Source: Achatina immaculata (Eukaryota; Mollusca; Gastropoda; Stylommatophora; Achatinidae). From it: DNA of 64,000 nt. A program made the position numbers and the translations under genes. Below are positions 61,628 to 64,000 of this stretch, piece by piece. Positions within the stretch are counted from its first letter, which is position 1, and the number at the start of each line of letters is the position of its first letter. The stretch is from assembly GCA_009760885.1 (NCBI GenBank), contig CM019713.1:26040427-26104426 (forward strand). Reading direction: 5' to 3'. Below the pieces are notes generated by a model. The model did not search any database, was not told the origin of the DNA, and saw only the letters and a program-made list of their open reading frames with translations.

Positions 61628-62954
61628 TGAGGGGCGTTCAGAAAGTAATGCACCACAGCTAATAATGAAGATATAAGCATGAAATTATGCACACTTTAAA
61701 TATGGCATTTGCCGATTGTGTGAACTAAATTGCACCGCAACCGGCCAAAGAATATGGCTGCCCTAACCGTTAAAATGGAGCGTGTTAAGAACTTGCGGTA
61801 TAAGAAACGAATTGTGATAGAATTTCTCGTTGCGGAGAAGGAAACTGTTGTGAATATTCACAGGCGTCTATGTGATGTGTTTAGAAGTTTTCCAGTTGGC
61901 AGGAGTACAGTCAGTCGCTGGGTTCAGAGAATCAAAGAATCAATAAGTGGGGATAAGGAGTTGCATGATCGGGCGCCCTATGGACGTCCTGCCACAGCCA
62001 CCAAGGCAGAAATGTTGAAATACACTGAGGGCATTATTCTTGCTGATAGGCGTATCACTACTCAACAGTTGACCTTAAAGCTGTCAGTCAGCAATGGTAG
62101 TGCAAATGCAGTTATAAAAGCTCTCGGATTTTCTAAGGTTTGCGCAAGATGGGTTCCTCGAAGTCTCACAAATGACCATCTATTGCAAAAGAAAGCAATT
62201 TCTTCTGAATTGTTAGAGCATTTCAATGCTGAGGGAGAGAACTTTTTGGCTAAGATCGTAACAGGTGATGAAACTTGGGCACATCATTTTGAACATGAGA
62301 CAAAAAGACAGTCAATGGAGTGGCATCATCCACAATCACCACGAAGAAAGAAATTCAAGACAACTCCTTCAGCTGGAAAGGTCATGATCACTGTCTTTTG
62401 GGACATTGAAGGTGTGATTCTTGTGGATGTTATGTCAAGAGGAGAGGCAATCAATTCGCAAGCTTACATTAAGACATTGAAAAATACTCAGTCAGCATTT
62501 CCGCAGAGTTCGGCCGCACAAGAATCCAGCAGACCTGCTTCTCCTTCACGACAGTGTGCCCCCTCACACACGCCTGGCAACACGGGAAGCAATCACCAAG
62601 TTGGATTGGACTGTACTACCCCATCCACCCTATGGTCCCGATTTCGCACCCTCTGATTTCTATCTGTTTGGTCCACTTAAAGATGTGCTCAGAAGGGTAA
62701 GATTTGAAGATGACGAAGGAATGATTCATGCATCGAAGAAATGGCTACATAATCAAGAGAAAATCTGGTACGGGCAAGGAATACATGCACTTATTTCGCG
62801 CTGGCGTAAAGCCGTACAAGTTGATAGGGATTATGTTAAATAATACCGATGTTTACATGACATATCCATGTATATTGTGTATAAATTTCATGCTTTTTTA
62901 ATAAACAGCTCCTGAGAAAAACGATGTGGTGCATTACTTTCTGAACGTCCCTCG
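61628..62954 (+). mobile_element. Mariner transposon, 1327 bp
   Basis: TIRs 'tgaggggcgttcagaaagta' + 'atgcaccac' (left) and the complement of 'gtggtgcattactttctgaa' + 'cgtccctcg' (right), 27 of 29 identical, flanked by TA (61626-61627 and 62955-62956). High TIR identity suggests a relatively recent insertion. Confidence 0.95.
61730..62843 (+). pseudogene. Mariner transposase (DD34D), one frameshift
   Basis: A 308-codon frame covers the N-terminal helix-turn-helix region (RSTVSRWVQRI), the linker WVPRSLTND and the first catalytic Asp in VTGDETWAHHFE. A single-base frameshift near 62500 shifts the rest into the frame ending at 62843, with the second Asp in HDSVPPHT and the third in GPDFAPSDFYLF; 34 residues lie between them, so DD34D. 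The usual start is probably the ATG at 61751 (MAALTVKMERVK). Otherwise I see no stop, so this copy is close to intact but should be non-functional. Confidence 0.92.
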
Positions 62955-62956
62955 TA

Positions 62957-63150
62957 CACACATCCATACATATACATATATACACATACATTCACATCCA
63001 CACATATAAACATACATTCATATCCACACATACACACACACATATATATATACATTCACATGTATACACATAAAGACATGTGCATACACACATATATATG
63101 TAAATACATATAAAGATATGTGCACATAAAGTATTCGCAAACACAAATAT
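62957..63150 (+). repeat. CA/TA-rich microsatellite
   Basis: acatacac/atatac-type degenerate repeats; similar sequence lies left of the mariner (61588-61625), so the mariner landed in this tract. Confidence 0.85.
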
Positions 63151-63500
63151 ATATTAGGATTAGGGAGGCATATAGTCCATCTCAAAAAGATACTGACGAA
63201 GTTAGAAGTTGTGAATATTACTTATAAGTTACATGAGTTGGTAGGGCATTCCAAAGGTGGGAAGCTGAGTAAGAGAAGCTTTTTAAAAAAATATGTCAAG
63301 CCTTGATTTTGGGAGAATAGAATTGCTAAAGCGTTGGCTGTGTTTTGGGTTGGATTTGAACAATGACCATAAACAGGGAATAGCTTTGTGTGACAGAATT
63401 TTATGAACTAACTTGGCCTTGTTGAAAAGAAATCTTTTCTTGCGGGATAGAATATCAAGATAGACAGAGAAGAGTAGATAAGTGGGAAGTGAAATAATTC
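63150..63500. other. No recognised gene or repeat
   Basis: 'aagatagacagagaagagta' and nearby sequence look unremarkable; it may be an old LINE 3' UTR. Confidence 0.3.
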
Positions 63501-63504
63501 TACT

Positions 63505-64000
63505 TTTTATATCTTACATCTTACATCCTTCCTGTGCCGTTAAACGTCACATAGGGCTCGCATAGTTGTTTGCCAAGTTTTCCTATTCTCGGCGAGTCTT
63601 TCAACTTTATCAAGGGATGTTATGCTCACTAAACTGGCTTCTCTTAACAATGTCCTCTTTAGAGTTTCACGCTGTCGACCTCTTTTTCTTCGGCCTGTTG
63701 TGTTCCACTTGATAGCTTGTTTTGGTATTCTCTGACTATTTCTTCTCATCACATTGCCTACATATGTCAGTTTTCTTTGTCTGATCACCCATGAGACAGG
63801 TTGTTGTTTGGTCATCTGTCCTATCTCTGTGTTGTTCTTAAATTCGTTCCACTTTATATCAAGTATTTTCTTTAGGCATTCATTTTCAAAAGAGTCTAAT
63901 TTTTAAAATCTATTTCTTTAGTTGATTTCCAGCTCTCACATGCATAAATGAGAGTGGATATCACATTTGAAATGAGTAATCTTAACTTGACTTTTTGTGT
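63505..64000 (-). mobile_element. LINE-B 3' end, running off the right edge
   Basis: Minus-strand ORF 63815-63540 reads KQQPVSWVIRQRKLTYVGNV, MRRNSQRIPKQAIKWNTTGR and WQTTMRALCDV, then the shared 3' UTR 'gtttaacggcacaggaag' and a 'gatgtaagatgtaagat' tail. This ORF is better preserved than the copies at 11583 and 30603. Confidence 0.88.

Overview
Organism and overall character. This is nuclear DNA from an animal. Coding sequence is sparse and split by GT-AG introns, there are no bacterial-style operons, and non-LTR retrotransposons, Penelope-like elements (PLEs), mariner and hAT DNA transposons, micro- and minisatellites are dense. The mix (RTE/jockey-like LINEs with tetranucleotide tails, EN-type PLEs, a U2-snRNA-headed SINE-like repeat, very many minisatellites) suggests a lophotrochozoan, most probably a gastropod mollusc. 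That is inference; no species-diagnostic gene is present.

Host genes. Three are supported. (1) Minus strand, 9996 down to 3970: four consecutive exons of a TMEM41A-like VTT/SNARE-associated ER membrane protein, with splice sites and phases that fit; its 3' exons lie off the left edge. (2) Minus strand, 23652 to 21079: the last two exons of an unidentified protein with a short degenerate repeat around 'IVxRLxxPT'. (3) Plus strand, 47832-48184: the terminal exon of a CD225/dispanin (IFITM/PRRT-like) two-pass membrane protein, with a poly(A) signal. Everything else recognisable is repetitive.

Mobile elements. I use local family names. LINE-A: (ATGA)n tail, at least nine copies. LINE-B: TAAGATG-type tail. 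LINE-C: (GAT)n tail. LINE-D: (AAG)n tail. LINE-E: (AG)n tail. LINE-F and LINE-G: fragments. LINE-H: RT plus RNase H. There are also an EN(+) PLE (16946-19555) and three shorter PLE 3' ends, two mariners (42172-43428, 61628-62954), hAT MITEs (14857-15904, 54490-54814), a mariner-type MITE (26487-26880), and a modular non-autonomous element with a (GAA)n tail in three copies (7319-8377, 17562-17998, 58647-59858). Target-site duplications (TSDs) read by eye fix many boundaries to within a few bases and reveal nesting: PLE hit by LINE-A and by the GAA element; LINE-B hit by LINE-C and LINE-A; LINE-C hit by the GAA element; LINE-H hit by LINE-A (itself hit by LINE-E) and by a PLE; a MITE hit by an 85-bp LINE-A stub.

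Tandem arrays. About twenty minisatellites (18-56 bp units) fill roughly a sixth of the window. Several begin within about 20-45 bp of an exon's 5' splice site. One (57135-58125) appears to have grown out of the head of a dispersed repeat, and one (15045-15600) lies inside a hAT MITE. Long ORFs inside arrays are mostly a consequence of unit lengths divisible by three.

How it fits together. No gene cluster or pathway is seen. The window is a gene-poor, repeat-rich stretch with three host loci, and its main interest is the layered transposon history and a few unusual non-autonomous repeats.
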